A stretch of 64,000 nt of DNA from Phoronis australis (taxonomy: Eukaryota; Phoronida; Phoronidae): positions 621,808 through 685,807 of the forward strand of contig NMRA01000131.1 in the NCBI GenBank assembly GCA_002633005.1, read 5' to 3'. The notes under the pieces were generated by a model. That model saw nothing but the letters and a program-made list of their open reading frames with translations. It did not search any database and was not told where the DNA came from. Every line of letters starts with the position of its first letter. Positions within the stretch are counted from its first letter, which is position 1. Positions 1-12,200 of the stretch are shown piece after piece. A program made the translations under genes and the position numbers.

Positions 1-50
1 ACAATTCAACAATGTGGTGTGGCATATGACGTCGTAAAGCAAGCCTGACA

Positions 51-3000
51 ATGGACTTAACCATGGAGTCAGAAGAGTCGGATTGTGATGATGTAAAATG
101 CCCAGGCTGCAAGTGGGAACTGTACTATCGCACCATGGCCAGTCATGGTAGTGGAGATCACCTTCGCTTGATTGGTGAAAACAGTAGTCATGTGATCTTT
201 GATACTGAAAAAACTGTAGATTGCCCAGCATGCAACTGGGAGTTGCTAATGCATGCAGTTGAGGTGATTATGAGTTGTTTGAGTGTGAACTACTGTACTA
301 GGACACTGTTGCTGGGATTCACATCTCCTTCCTAATCATTTCAAGTTTTAATTATTCGTCATTACTATTGTTGAAGGGTTGGAAAATTAACATGCTTTGC
401 TCATGCAATATAGTGGAGTTTGCTTTCTTGAGCTTCGGAACATATGAGAAAAAACATAGCAGTATCCGTCTGTGCCATTTTACTTGAACTTATTTGTTAT
501 GCAACTTTTCTCATTGCAATCTGCATAGAAATTCTCTGTAACATTATTTTACAATGTTTTCATGAGAGAAAGGTGTATCGAAAATGAAAAGTTGAAGTCA
601 AAGCTGCACCTTTACAAACCCACAGCTAACCATGCATTGGTTTGACCTGATAGCAGTCCACTTCTAAGAGCTGCAGTTCCTGCAGAGCTAATTGATCATG
701 CTTGCTTTGGGGCCATCATACATATTAAGGCTTGACATTTAATCTTTTTACTCCAAATGGAACTGAAAAAATTTGTAATTTTCCATTTTGCTTGAATACG
801 AACTCAAATTGTCTTATTGTGTGCTCGAGTATATTACAGTTTACATAGTTGATTGTGTAATCTTGTTTTGCACTTGATGACCCCTGTATTAAGCTCTATG
901 TGGAGCCTGATCTCTAAATCTCAAGTTTGTAGCTAGAATATTGGGGTCATCAGGTATGAACGTAAACTAGACACTTACCTGTGTAAAACATAATATACTT
1001 GAGCATGGAATAATGGACAATTATCTTGAATTTGTAATAAAGTAAATTAGAAATTTCAAAAATATTATCAAGTTCGATTTCAAGTAAAAAGATTAGGTGC
1101 TGGGCCCTGATCTTCACACACATTGGTTACAGGCGGGTACAGCGTCATCCAATGGCTACACAGCTGACGCGTCAAAGGTTGAGGACTCGGATTCAGATCT
1201 TGAGGATTTGCATCATGTGATTTCTGAGACGAACACTGCGATGAAAATAACTGAGACTTCACTGAAACGTCATAGGAAGGATGATCTGGGTCTTGGCATC
1301 TCACTGGATCCATCGATTTACGTAAGATGAGTTACATTAACTACATACTGCTGTTCAGATCATATGGACGTGATAGTAAAATTATTTATGAAGTTTGTTG
1401 TTTATTTTAGAATTTTTTGGCATACATGAAACAGTATATTTTGTTTCCTCTTAATTTACATTCCTTAAAGATGACCCTTAAGACAGGCGTTGTATGGCCA
1501 CGTGATTTCAACAGAAGTTTACAATAAGAGTTTAGAAAATTTACTTAACAGTAACATTAATGATATTAATTATTAAGTAGTTTTTCATGTTTTAAGGAGT
1601 GAATATTATGGGCATGGCGTCCTGTGTAAAAGTTCTTTTGTAAAGTTGTAGAAATTTGTCAAAATTCACTAGTCTTCATCAAATTTATGGCAAAAAAGAG
1701 ATGAAAATATCACTAAATCATTTGAAATTTTGGTCTGCATGATGAATACTGGTAATTTGTCTCTGACATTACGCATTTTTGTCTGACTTAAAACTTAGTT
1801 TATCAAAAATTAAAGTAAGACTGCATTATTATTGTAGGCGGAGCACGTTGCCACCTGTCAAACTAACATCAAATGTCTGGAGGACATCTGTGAACAGCTG
1901 GAGTCAGAGGCGGGGCTACCCAACCTGTCAGATGTTGACCTGCAGGAGATTGAAGGTGAGGTATCTGCTCACAGGGGGTGCCTCATAATGTTAAGAGCAT
2001 AGTTGAATTACTTTAGTAGCTAAACTGTAATGCCGTGCTCAGCAAACCTCAAACGCAGAAATCCACTTCAAACCAGCTTTAGTCTGCTTGTAGAATTTAC
2101 TAAGCGAACATTTGGATCCCATTTATTTTTATTTTTGTTTTAATTTTCATGCTCGGCTGACAACGTTGTTCGTTGTCAAGTTTGATTTTTGCTCATTTGA
2201 TGTAAAACATGTCTTCTTTTTAGGTGGCATACTAACTGAACACAGGGACAATATTCAAGGTTCTTACAATGCTATGCATTTCTGAATTACTAACACACAT
2301 GCATGAGACTTGTGTTCCTTTGTTAGTTGTATCCATTTTAACCTTTGAATATTCTGATAGATAGGCTGTGCCTAATAACACCCAGTTATATCAAATAGCA
2401 CCTGAGAATCCTGATTCTGGTTGAAGAATGGTTTTGCTTATGAATACTGCATGATTTCCTAATGAGCTTCAAGCAAATGACCATCCAGCATGAGAGTTGT
2501 TCATTATGAAAGCAGTGCTGAACTTTGACTAACATATAGTAATCTGGAGTCAGTGAACAAACTAAAACTATTGTGAACATGATCTTGAACGCAGTAATTG
2601 TCCATTTGGCCTGCCCAGTAAAGTAAAAGGTTCATGGTCACATGGATGAAATATCCAAACAGCAGATTGACAATTGTTTACTTTCAATGAGGTCAGTATG
2701 TTTGTTTTCAGACCCCAAAAATGTGATAATGACCGAGTTGGACAAAAGAACAGTCAATTATATATATGGGAAAGATATCGTGTTTTGGGGTCAACCCTGT
2801 TGTTTGGTTATTTCAATGCGATTGCAATCTGCGTGTCGGCATTTTCAGAATGCATGCACTGAATAGCTGCGCAAATAATGTATATTGAAAGTGAACATTT
2901 TAGCATTCGGAAAAAAAATCATGCAATAGTGTGAGTTTGGTGACATGCTGGTGGTACAGTGGTAAAGTTGAACCTTGTGAAATAACAGAGACCGGGATCG

Positions 3001-6000
3001 AATCTCAGTGAAGTAATTCAAAATTGCAACTTCAAGAAAAAATTCTTCAACAAAATTTGAATCTGCATTACCATAGTAGAGGTCAGTCTTGCAATTTATT
3101 GACTCTGTGATGCTGGTTTATAACTCCATTAACTGTCCAAATTATATATTTCTCAACATTGACTTTTAAATTTTTCTGAATTAATTGTATTGTTCATTAG
3201 ATTTACTGTGTGCATTTTAGAGGTTTATTAACATTCCTTACATTTTGTGACGCTCTTCACGCTTAATAAACTATCAGTTTTCTTGCTGCTAAGTGTGCTT
3301 TTAGCAGTTTTATAAACTGCACAGTAAAGTGTGGTGTGATATAAATTTGTTCACACACTCTAGTTTTAAGACACGAATGACGGTGAATGTGAAAGACAGG
3401 CATCAATTTGTTTTGTTGTCGTATTTTACCAGTAATTGATGCTTCCTGTGACTAGCAGCTCAAGGAAGGAGCTGCTTGAATGACTGATTATGAAGAGTGA
3501 AGTAATCTTATGCTAACAGTATCAATCTTTTATAGTAGAGTTCTAATACGCTGATTGATTGGTTCATTTTTTGTTAAGCAAGATGCTCAGTCAAGAGTTG
3601 TATCCGTCTGTTAGTCTTTAGTCATATTTAGTCTCTTGGTTACCTTGGTTACAGATGAATGTCTAGATTTCGTATTCTCTCCTTTATTTAAGAATCAACT
3701 CAAGATAGTGATCTTTTATTTTCCTGTGCATACACACAACGGTGTGTGATGTCACACTTGTCGTATGTACTTATACTATAGGCAGATCCAGTATGCAGAG
3801 AAGGGATTCCCTGTGACATGGTGGCATTCTGTGATGAAACTTACTCGCTTGAAATTGTGATGTTTTAAGAATTCTGTGGCGTTTAAGAATTCTGTGGCGT
3901 TTTAAGAATTCTGTGACATAACATAAGCCAAGAAAGCTGTTTGTGTCTTGCTGGGTTTGCAGTTATTTCATGCTGCTTCAAGTGGTGGTTCCTTGTTTGA
4001 TGCAAATTGTGAAATTATAGAATTCATCGTTATCATTGATGAATACATTTTGTCTGGCATATGTGACAAAAGCAAAGTTGATGTGATTTATACATGCAAT
4101 AAACACCAAAAATGCTGTGACATTTTGAAAAGTTTACGATGTGACATATTGTGATTTGTTATTAAACATGAATCCATTCTTTGAGGACGACAAGTGAGGT
4201 ACTCTCGCAATATTGATCACTTTAAGTGATGATGTCTACCATGACTTTCCTTGTTCTCAAACTTGTTTTCTTCTGTTAACTGTTATTTCTGCAGTGCCTT
4301 GTGCATTCCTTTGCAGTCACCATTAAGAAGTGGACAGTTCTTCATGAGCTGGCTTCACATCGCCAGAAACAGTCACAACAGTTACGGCAAATCTACAAGG
4401 AAATTGTGGAGATACGCAGGTCTCTCAAGGATGTGGAGGAGGAAATCAACGATAACTCGTTTGACGGATTCCTGGACCTCGAGCGATCTATTCAGTATTT
4501 ACAGGTAGGTTCTCTCATATCTTTATTCAGCACCTTGTTTGAACTGCATGACTTACTTAGCTAAATTTGGTCAAGCCTGGTTAAGTTTAGTTCTATGTTT
4601 GTTCAAGGTTGAATTTCCGTACTCCCTAGCTAACCATGGCTTGAAAATGATCACTTATGACTAAAGTAAATCTGAATAATTTGTTAAAAAAGAATAAAAA
4701 AGAATATAAAATCTGCTTGCTGCACTCCAAACTTTGCCTCTAGGCAACCATTGCTGTACAAGCTTTTATAAGATTGCTGGCCAATAATATATATGATGCT
4801 TTCTTTAGCCTATTAATATTGAGACGAGCCTTTTGAGGAGTGGTTTACACAAACTAATACGCAATGGCCTTATTCAGAATTCAACTCTCCTATGTTGCAG
4901 AGGTAGAAAAACACATTGTTTAATTGACGTAGTTTTCTAAAAGTTGGGCTGCTGACATACGTCTAAGTTTAGTCAGACAGTTGAACAGTGCCACTTACTG
5001 TGCAGCAACTTTTACGATGATTAGAGAATATTGCACTAATTTTGTTGTAAAGTATTGGTCACCATGGTAGCAGTTAGACAAGTATTCAACCAATGGGCAG
5101 CATTGTGGGTGAATACCGTAGGATCTGGTGGCACTGTGGTATTTTGGGATGTGGTTATTAAGGAAGTACACGAGGAAGATATTTGGATATCAACTCATGG
5201 TCCCCCTATATTGGACCATGTCCCACCACTAGACCATTTGCTCTTTACAGAAAAGCAAGCTACAGTTCACCACCATCAACACCAAATTGACCAGCACCAG
5301 TGAGGAGGTGCATGCATTTGGCCGGGAGAACAGTGACGTCAAGTTGGTCAAAGTGCATGACGAGATACAGACTCTGACCATGCACTGGCAGGTTATCATA
5401 GAAAGGTTAGTTCCACTGAGTTAATCCATTCTTCTTCAACTTCAATCTTTGGATGTATTCTTGTCGTTGCTTTAACTCAAGACTTTGTGAGAAGCGGATT
5501 TCTTTGCAGGTAGCGTCCGTTGGTGGTCATCGTCAAATCTGTTGTGCAGTGTCTGTATGTCTGTCCTCAATAGCTTCAGTAGACACTCCTTATACAGCAG
5601 AACTGACAAGTTATCCAAAATTAATGCAAATATTTGATGAGAGTCTTGAGGTCTCTGTCTTTTTTGAATAGGCAAGTGATGTAGTCCATTTGTGTACAAA
5701 ACATTGTGTATTTAATGCATACGTTCAACTCCAAATAGCAAGTGGATAATTCACTGCACTTCAGTAATTTGAACTGTGTTCACGACATGTATGTGTGTTT
5801 GTTTGTGTTGTGTGTTTGACTGCACACTATTATCATAAGAACCTTAATTTTTTTTTCTACAGAACCAACACTCGTATCAGTGAGCTTCAGCTGGTCCTGA
5901 TATCATGGTACGATTATAGTGAAACCCAGAAGGAACTGACCTACTTGCTGAAGCAGGACCGACGTCAGCTGTGTTTGACCGAGCTGACCCTTGATATTGG

Positions 6001-7400
6001 GGTCATGAGTCAGCAGGATGGAGTAGACATACAGCATGATCTCAGGGTAGGGCTTTAGTTGTCTCTTTTTGGCAAGGAAGTTTTGTTTATATTGACTTTT
6101 GAAAATTGTGTGTTTTTAGGAGAGGTATTAGGTAATTGATTAGTGTTGAGATTGTAGCAGTACTCAGTACCGCAACTCCCTAAAACGTCGACGTTAGTTT
6201 GAAAGGGCCCCTTATTCTGCTCTTACAAGCAGGGGAATTTGTCTTTCCTATCATAGAACTCTAAGCTTAAACACTTTGTTTGCATTGCTAGGTGATGATG
6301 CACGACTTCCAAATTTATGAAAATAAACTGAGGTGCCTGCGTCAGGATGCATCCAACATCTGTGCCGTGATGAACGCCGACACGCAGCAGGAGATCACTG
6401 CAAAACTGGCCGAGTGCGGCAACGAGCTGAATGCTGTCAAGGTCAAAGGTCAACAGTTACTCAATACATTGGACAAGACTGTTACACGACATTCTGGGAC
6501 TGCTGCTGGCAGCTGTGCTGTTGAAGAACCTGTTGACAGAAACATGGCAGGAATTGGAAGTTTGCTTCTAAAAGACGAGGAAATGGTTGTAGGGAAGGAC
6601 TCAGTGGATGGTTTAGTCGAACAAGTTGACCAGAGACACATGCAGTTACTCTCGGGTGTGGAGCTCCGTGACAGCGTGTGCACAAGTGGTGCAGTTGAAG
6701 GATGTGAAGATGGTGTTGCCATGGTGACCTCAAGTACTGTTGTGAAGTAAGTTTGATTAGAACGTGATCTGACAGCTAACTTGAGCCCAACTATGCAACG
6801 GGTCCATACACATTTGCTTGTTTTGTTCTTAAGTATTGCTTTGATTACCATTCTACTGTCTTGCCCTATTCACTTAAGAACTCGGGCTCTCAGAAAGTTT
6901 GATATCTTGTTTGTTCACCTTGAACAGGTCAGAACTCATTTCATGCATTATTGGTGCTCTAAAATTCTTGTAAAATGTTTGTAGTCTTAATTTGTAAGAA
7001 ACAGTATATGAGCTCTTACTGAATTTGTCCCTGCGTGAGATCATGTTCGCTTACTTAGAATATAGTAGCAGTGTTCAGAAGAAGTTCTTAAAAGGTAAAG
7101 TCATTATTCGTACATCCTTACATAGGTACCGATATTCTCCTCATACCCCTTAAGTAAGAAAGTCAGCACTTGTACATTTTCTCGTACTACTTGTAATCTG
7201 CTCGTTTCCTTCTCAGGTCTGGTCATCGTAGAGGACTGTGTCTCCGTGTTTGTTGTATGGCTCTGCCAGTCTACCTTCTGCTCGTCCTCTTAATTGCCTT
7301 CGGACTGTTACTGACACCAGACTGTTGTGAGAGATGGGACACGTATAGTCTAGAGTTCACGCCCCGCCTACGTTATGTGAATGGGGCGCCTCCTGTGTGA
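51..7400 (+). CDS. Nesprin-like protein with C-terminal KASH domain (5'-partial, 8 exons visible)
   Basis: Outer nuclear membrane protein of the KASH (nesprin/SYNE) class, expected to bind SUN proteins across the perinuclear space and link the nucleus to the cytoskeleton. Exons: about 30/51-263, 1133-1321, 1838-1955, 4317-4504, 5251-5405, 5863-6046, 6292-6746, 7217-7400; all joins are AG/GT with matching phases and give 561 residues from the ATG at 51. In order: a cysteine-containing segment with two CPxCxWEL motifs, an acidic linker, spectrin-repeat-like helices rich in Leu, Glu and Gln (about residues 135-430), a low-complexity acidic linker, and the KASH exon with one membrane helix ending RLRYVNGAPPV. 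The frame is open upstream of 51 as far as position 30, with only a weak candidate acceptor near 39, so the gene very likely continues beyond the window. I do not assign it to a particular vertebrate SYNE gene. Confidence 0.85.
729..1110. mobile_element. MITE-like inverted-repeat element (same family as 48146-48550)
   Basis: Lies in intron 1 of the nesprin-like gene. The two ends are inverted copies sharing TTTAATCTTTTTACT at the left and AGTAAAAAGATTA at the right, the right end finishing GGGCCCTGA. Internal blocks such as GAGCATGGAATAATGGACA match GAGCATAGAATAATAGACA at 48.44 kb in the same orientation. The right end stops only about 22 bp before the acceptor of exon 2, so the element supplies part of the branch-point region. 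No target-site duplication seen. Confidence 0.6.
2944..3016 (+). repeat. tRNA-derived SINE fragment or tRNA pseudogene
   Basis: An A-box-like stretch (GGTGGTACAGTGGTAAAG, about 2950-2967) is followed by a B-box-like stretch (GGGATCGAATCTC, about 2994-3006) at roughly normal pol III promoter spacing. No complete cloverleaf or poly-T tail is evident. It lies in an intron of the nesprin-like gene. Confidence 0.4.
3863..3916. repeat. Short tandem repeat, 3 copies of an 18-19 bp unit
   Basis: Three successive copies of TTTTAAGAATTCTGTGGCG or close variants, in an intron of the nesprin-like gene. Confidence 0.8.
7217..7400 (+). other. KASH domain exon (transmembrane helix plus lumenal SUN-binding peptide)
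   Basis: Terminal coding exon after acceptor TTCTCAG. It encodes a basic/Cys-rich juxtamembrane stretch, a hydrophobic helix (about residues 515-533) and a lumenal tail of about 28 residues. Counting the last residue as 0, a cysteine sits at -23, where vertebrate KASH peptides have the Cys that forms a disulfide with SUN. The tail ends LRYVNGAPPV, against LRYTNGPPPx in human nesprins, so the first Pro of the PPPx motif is Ala. TGA stop at 7398-7400. Confidence 0.9.
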
Positions 7401-8960
7401 ATGGGCCACCAACAGATCATAGCTGTCAAGAGGAGTCGCGGTGTTTGAAGGGATAGTTATAGAGGTGCTAGTTCTTTTTTGTGAAGTGGGTGGATTTTCA
7501 TGCTTCTAGATCACTTAAACTTTTGAAACATGGAGTGAAACTTATTCAGTGACGAGTGTCAACTCGCACAAAAATTTCCTTCAACATTTTCTTAGTATCC
7601 CCTCTGAAGTCAGGTAAACAGGAAAATCTAGTGGTGTTTTTGCTGGGAGAAATCCTCTGGAGTGTTTTAAAATAGCTTTGCAGGTGCTCTTGTTGCAAGT
7701 AAACCCTGTTCTGCCATGCTTGATTTAAATTACTACATTTGAGACGCTTTAAGTGATCTAGCTGTCATTGGAATCTATTATTCTCTAAATTTGAGTTTAA
7801 GTGCCTTCACTCTGGTGTTTGGATGACATGTGATATGCTTATTGATCGATCTGTAGAAGATATACTGGTCCTAGTGGTCCATAGCGGAGAGGTCGCAGTA
7901 CTATAACTATTTGCTACTGTTTCATTTCAGTGTGTAATTGACAGAAGTGTTTATTGAGTGTTGAGCTGATACAAGTGATGTAACCCTAGTGTTTCCAGTA
8001 GTTGTTTCTCAGTCCAGTTTGAACACATAACTGTTTGTTAAAACTATGAGTGATGCTTGCTGTTTGTTCTGCCCGTCAATTCTCCCTGCTGTCATTTATC
8101 ACCTGGTAAGCGTTGATATTATGATATCTTATGATCTGTATTTTAGACATGTTGAAAAGCGTACTCAGTATATTTTCCATACTTAAGTGTTACACAACTT
8201 TTAATGTACAACCCTCAAAGGCTTGTTAAAGCCTTGTGTACAACATATAGCTTCCCTAGAGCTTTAAAACTGCATAGTGCGGTATAGTCGACCACTCCAT
8301 TCATATGAACCTCAGCTTCTCTCTCCCATTGTCCTCCATTTGTGGTTGCGTTACATCTCAGGAATAATTTATTTACGTTCATTTGTGACTAAAAGAACAA
8401 AGTTTTGTGGTGTCTCGTAAATGTTGATATGCATAAAAATGTCATATATTTCACTGATTAAACTACAACTAGCCAAAACACAGTTTTGTGTGAAGCAGTC
8501 AAAGTATTAGATTCTTCTGTACTGTAACTATAGTTTATTTTCAGAAGCACTATACCAGTGTTGTGTGAGTTGCTTTCATTCAGGTACAGCAGAGAACTCA
8601 GGACATACCGTCCATATCGGTTTCTAAGTTCTTCCTTATATTATGAGGTTTACTATGAATATTATCGTGAAATATTAAATGAAGATGCAAATAATCTTCC
8701 GCTTTTTGTGAATGTCAAAATTATTTCTCTAAACGTGTTTGGTAGCACCTTTGGCTTTCAGTTTTAATGTATGCCCTGTTCTTTAACCAGAAAGCTGTTA
8801 TAATCAAAATTTGCTTTTTGTTGCTGTAAGTTTTTACGAATTTGTTTTGTATCACATTGTGTGTTTTCATTGAATGAAATTTGGAATAACAAAATATTTA
8901 TTTTTTGCAGTTCTTGACACTTGCTGAATGTATGAATAAACCATAAAATGGATTACTCCT
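7401..8960 (+). other. 3' UTR of the nesprin-like gene
   Basis: About 1.5 kb after the stop without splice-supported coding potential. A canonical AATAAA lies at 8935-8940, with a second at 9034-9039. The small reading frame at 8558-8767 resembles no family and is treated as UTR. Confidence 0.55.
8935..8940 (+). terminator. Poly(A) signal AATAAA of the nesprin-like gene
   Basis: Canonical hexamer about 1.5 kb after the stop codon and about 150 bp before the poly(A) signal of the convergent gene on the other strand. Confidence 0.5.
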
Positions 8961-9102
8961 GCTTCTCATTTATTATAGCTACATCTCATCAAGCCAAATA
9001 ATCTTACACCTAAAGTGTTATGTCGTTTTGACTAATAAAAATAACGTTTAATTTCTGCATACAGAGACAATGTCTAGCCAAGAACCAAGCGTATGTATCA
9101 TT

Positions 9103-9108
9103 TTTATT
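9103..9108 (-). terminator. Poly(A) signal AATAAA of the IgGFc-binding mucin gene
   Basis: TTTATT on the plus strand, about 105 bp past the minus-strand stop at 9214. Nesprin and mucin transcripts would end within about 150 bp of one another, tail to tail. Confidence 0.5.
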
Positions 9109-9213
9109 TTAATCACTTCCATCTGACTGAGCATCAGCCTTTGCCAATACCGACTGGTTGGTTTCCATCATCCTCACGCGGCAACACACTGCACTACGTC
9201 AGTAACCATGTCA

Positions 9214-12200
9214 CTATATACTGAATAGAACTGGACTACCGGGCAATACCTGGCTATCGGGAAATTCATCCAACATATCATTTGCGAAAGGCGCCGTCTC
9301 TGTGCCTTTAGCAGCTGGTTTTTGGTTCACTGTGTAATTCGTGTTTTCGGCAATCGTGTTTTCTACACCGTTGGTGGTGCTGTTTTTAGCACCGGCCACG
9401 GGCGCGATTGAATGTAGTCGTTTTTTTAGGACAACAGTTACTGCAGTGAAAGCAGCCACTACAAGTACCAGGCAAGCGGCTCCAACAGAAACTCCAATCA
9501 CTAATTGTTCATCTCGTCTGTCGGCAGGTGGTACCATGGGGCTGTTGGTCGTAGTCACCGTGGGTGATGGAGTGCTGGAATTGTTTTGTACCATCGTCCA
9601 CGTGGTTTTCTCATTTGCGCCATCTTTAGTGATAGTGGCAGTCCGCATCCATGTACTGTTTTGATATGACATGGTGGCGTTTTGGGAGTCAGTTGACGTA
9701 TTCTTGTTGGAAGGTGTTATATCGTACAAGTTTGAAGTCGAGCTCTTGTCAAACGTGGTGCTGTTGGCTGCATGTGTAGATGTTGTAGACTCGGTGGTCT
9801 CGAGAGAGGACATGGCTGCATAGAAGGAAGTTGCGGATAGCAAGTTAGCAGGCGTAGCATAACTAGATGAAGACGCGCCATCAACTGAAGGCTTGTTGCA
9901 CATTGTTGACAACACTGTTCCAGCATATGTTCCTTCGGTCAAGTCTCTAGTTGTACTTCCTGTTGTTGGCTCAGAAGTCTGTGATGCTTTAGAAGAGGCT
10001 GTGTTCAATAGTGTTGTTTTAGTAGTTAACGGTATTGTTGCAATTGTTCTCTGTGATGACGTCGACATTATAGTTGTGTGATATTCGATTGTGGTCGTTT
10101 CTTCTGTAGTTGTTAGTTCTTGTCCCATTTTTGCCTGTGATGTTGCTAATGTTGTTGTCGCACCATACTGTGTTGTTAGATCTGTTGTTTGGGACGTAGT
10201 ATTGGGAGAAGTTGAACCAGTTGTCATAGCAACTGTTGTTGGAAGAGATATAGTCGACGCAATTGTTGGTGTTGTCGTTGTCGTTATTGTTTCTAACAAT
10301 GCTGTTGTTGCTGCGACTACTGTTGATGGTGATTCTGAAATTATTGCTTTTGGTGTTGTGGTTGAATCTGTTGTCATTGTCCCATTTGACAATGTTTCCG
10401 TTGACATTCCAGACGTATTCATCGAAGTTTCGGGCATTGTTGCTTGTGCTTGTGTTGAGGAAAACAGCATCTCATCGTCTGTTGTCGTGGTCATTGAGGT
10501 TGTCGTGGTCATTGTGGTTGTCGTGGTCATTGTGGTTGTCAGTGCGGTTATTAATGTTGTCGATGCGGTTGCTGATGCTGTTGCTGGCGTCGTCGATATT
10601 GTTGCTGTTGTTGTTGTTGATATCGACGTTGCTGTTGATATCGATGTTATCGATGTAACTGACACGACTGTGTCGTAAAAGCTTGTTGTCACAACAGTCG
10701 ACGTTTCGTCCGATGCAGTGCCCAGAGTTACTGGTCCTTCTGTATACACTATATCCTCGTCCACTCGCCCGTCATTGTCATCGTCTATCCCATTCCCCAA
10801 CTCCTCGTCAACGCGCCCGTCACAGTCGTTGTCTTGTCCGTCGCTAAAAGACGTGTTGGTCGCTACGCAATAGTCTCCAATGTCGGCATACCGTGAGCCC
10901 CCGGGATATCCATACGATTCGAATGTCACCTGAAATGAATTTAGGAAACATAATTAATCGAGTGTGTGATAAAATACAAATACACCAGTAACACCTGGAT
11001 ACATTATTGCTTTTCTACCCAAGTCCCCACTAAAAGATGACAACTTCTTGAACCTTAGCGAATTTCTAGTGGCTAAATTCAGTACCTGTCCGTACATAAA
11101 CGCCCCAAAAGACACAATTGGTGACAGGTGACTAAGCACGTATGACCCATGTGGAACAAAGACTACGTTCGCCAAGTACACCGTGTTCCCAACTCTTGTC
11201 CAATTCTTCTGATAGAAGCTTATATTCTTCCACGAGACGTTCATCTTGTCACTAACATACGAATAGTTTAGGATTGGTTGTCCATCCAGTCTCAGACCGT
11301 CGACGTAGTGTGTTGGAATAACAACATTAATGTAGTTGTTATATGGGAGAGAGACGGCATCCACGGTGGTCAAGGGGTATCTATTGTGGAACTGTTCCAC
11401 AGGAGGTACATACGCCATCATTGGGTCTGTGTTGGAACCATCGAAGTTTCCTGGAAATGTGGTGAAATTTGAAAGGCTTTAGTGGTTTTACTTCGTGTGA
11501 CAGTGTTTCAATGAACTCTGTAGAAGTCGACAGCTACGCTGGCATGACAAAGTCACGTGTTTTCAAGGCATTGACTGCATTGACTGGATTAAGTAGAAGA
11601 TCCATTGATTGTCTTTTGTTGTTACTGTTCCTGTCCGGATCCTACTTCAGATTTACTGCGTAAGTCTTATTGACGGGGATCTGGTTTTTTAATGTTTTAA
11701 AGGACCTCTACTACATCAGCGGTTGCTAAGAAAATACAGCTGTGTCTGGAAACTTTCAGTTTTCGACTCTTCTCTTACCAGTTTTGCAATATTGTACAAG
11801 CAGGATCGCTTTGTCAGATTCAATGTACAAGTAGTCTGTTGACGGCACGTCTAGTTGGAGGAAGTCCCCTGGTGTTAACAACGTATAGGTGGTTGTATTG
11901 GCATACATTGTATGCGTCACCGTAACTGTTGTGTTCGCGGCACTACCTGGCCAACAGAAAAGGTGTGTGAAGATTAGGGATCAGTTGTACAGTCTACAGA
12001 AGACCAAAAGCAATTGCAGATATATCGGACTTGGCTTCCTGTTGCAGTTTGTCCAAATCTTCCCATTTCTTCGCTTTATCTGAAGGGGAAACATGTGAAC
12101 CATACATGCGAAATTATTCTCATTACTGCCAATTAGTTTATTGGCGTTTCGGAGTAAAAATAACTATTTTTATGTAACTTGGTGATCGCACTCGTATGGA

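Noticed and set aside
6450-6851. Minus-strand frame over the nesprin exon
   Set aside because: Antisense shadow of exon 6292-6746, whose plus-strand frame joins its neighbours in phase.
10091-10678. Long Val-rich plus-strand frame
   Set aside because: It is the antisense shadow of the Thr/Ser mucin codons (ACN/TCN read backwards give NGT/NGA), which explains its length.
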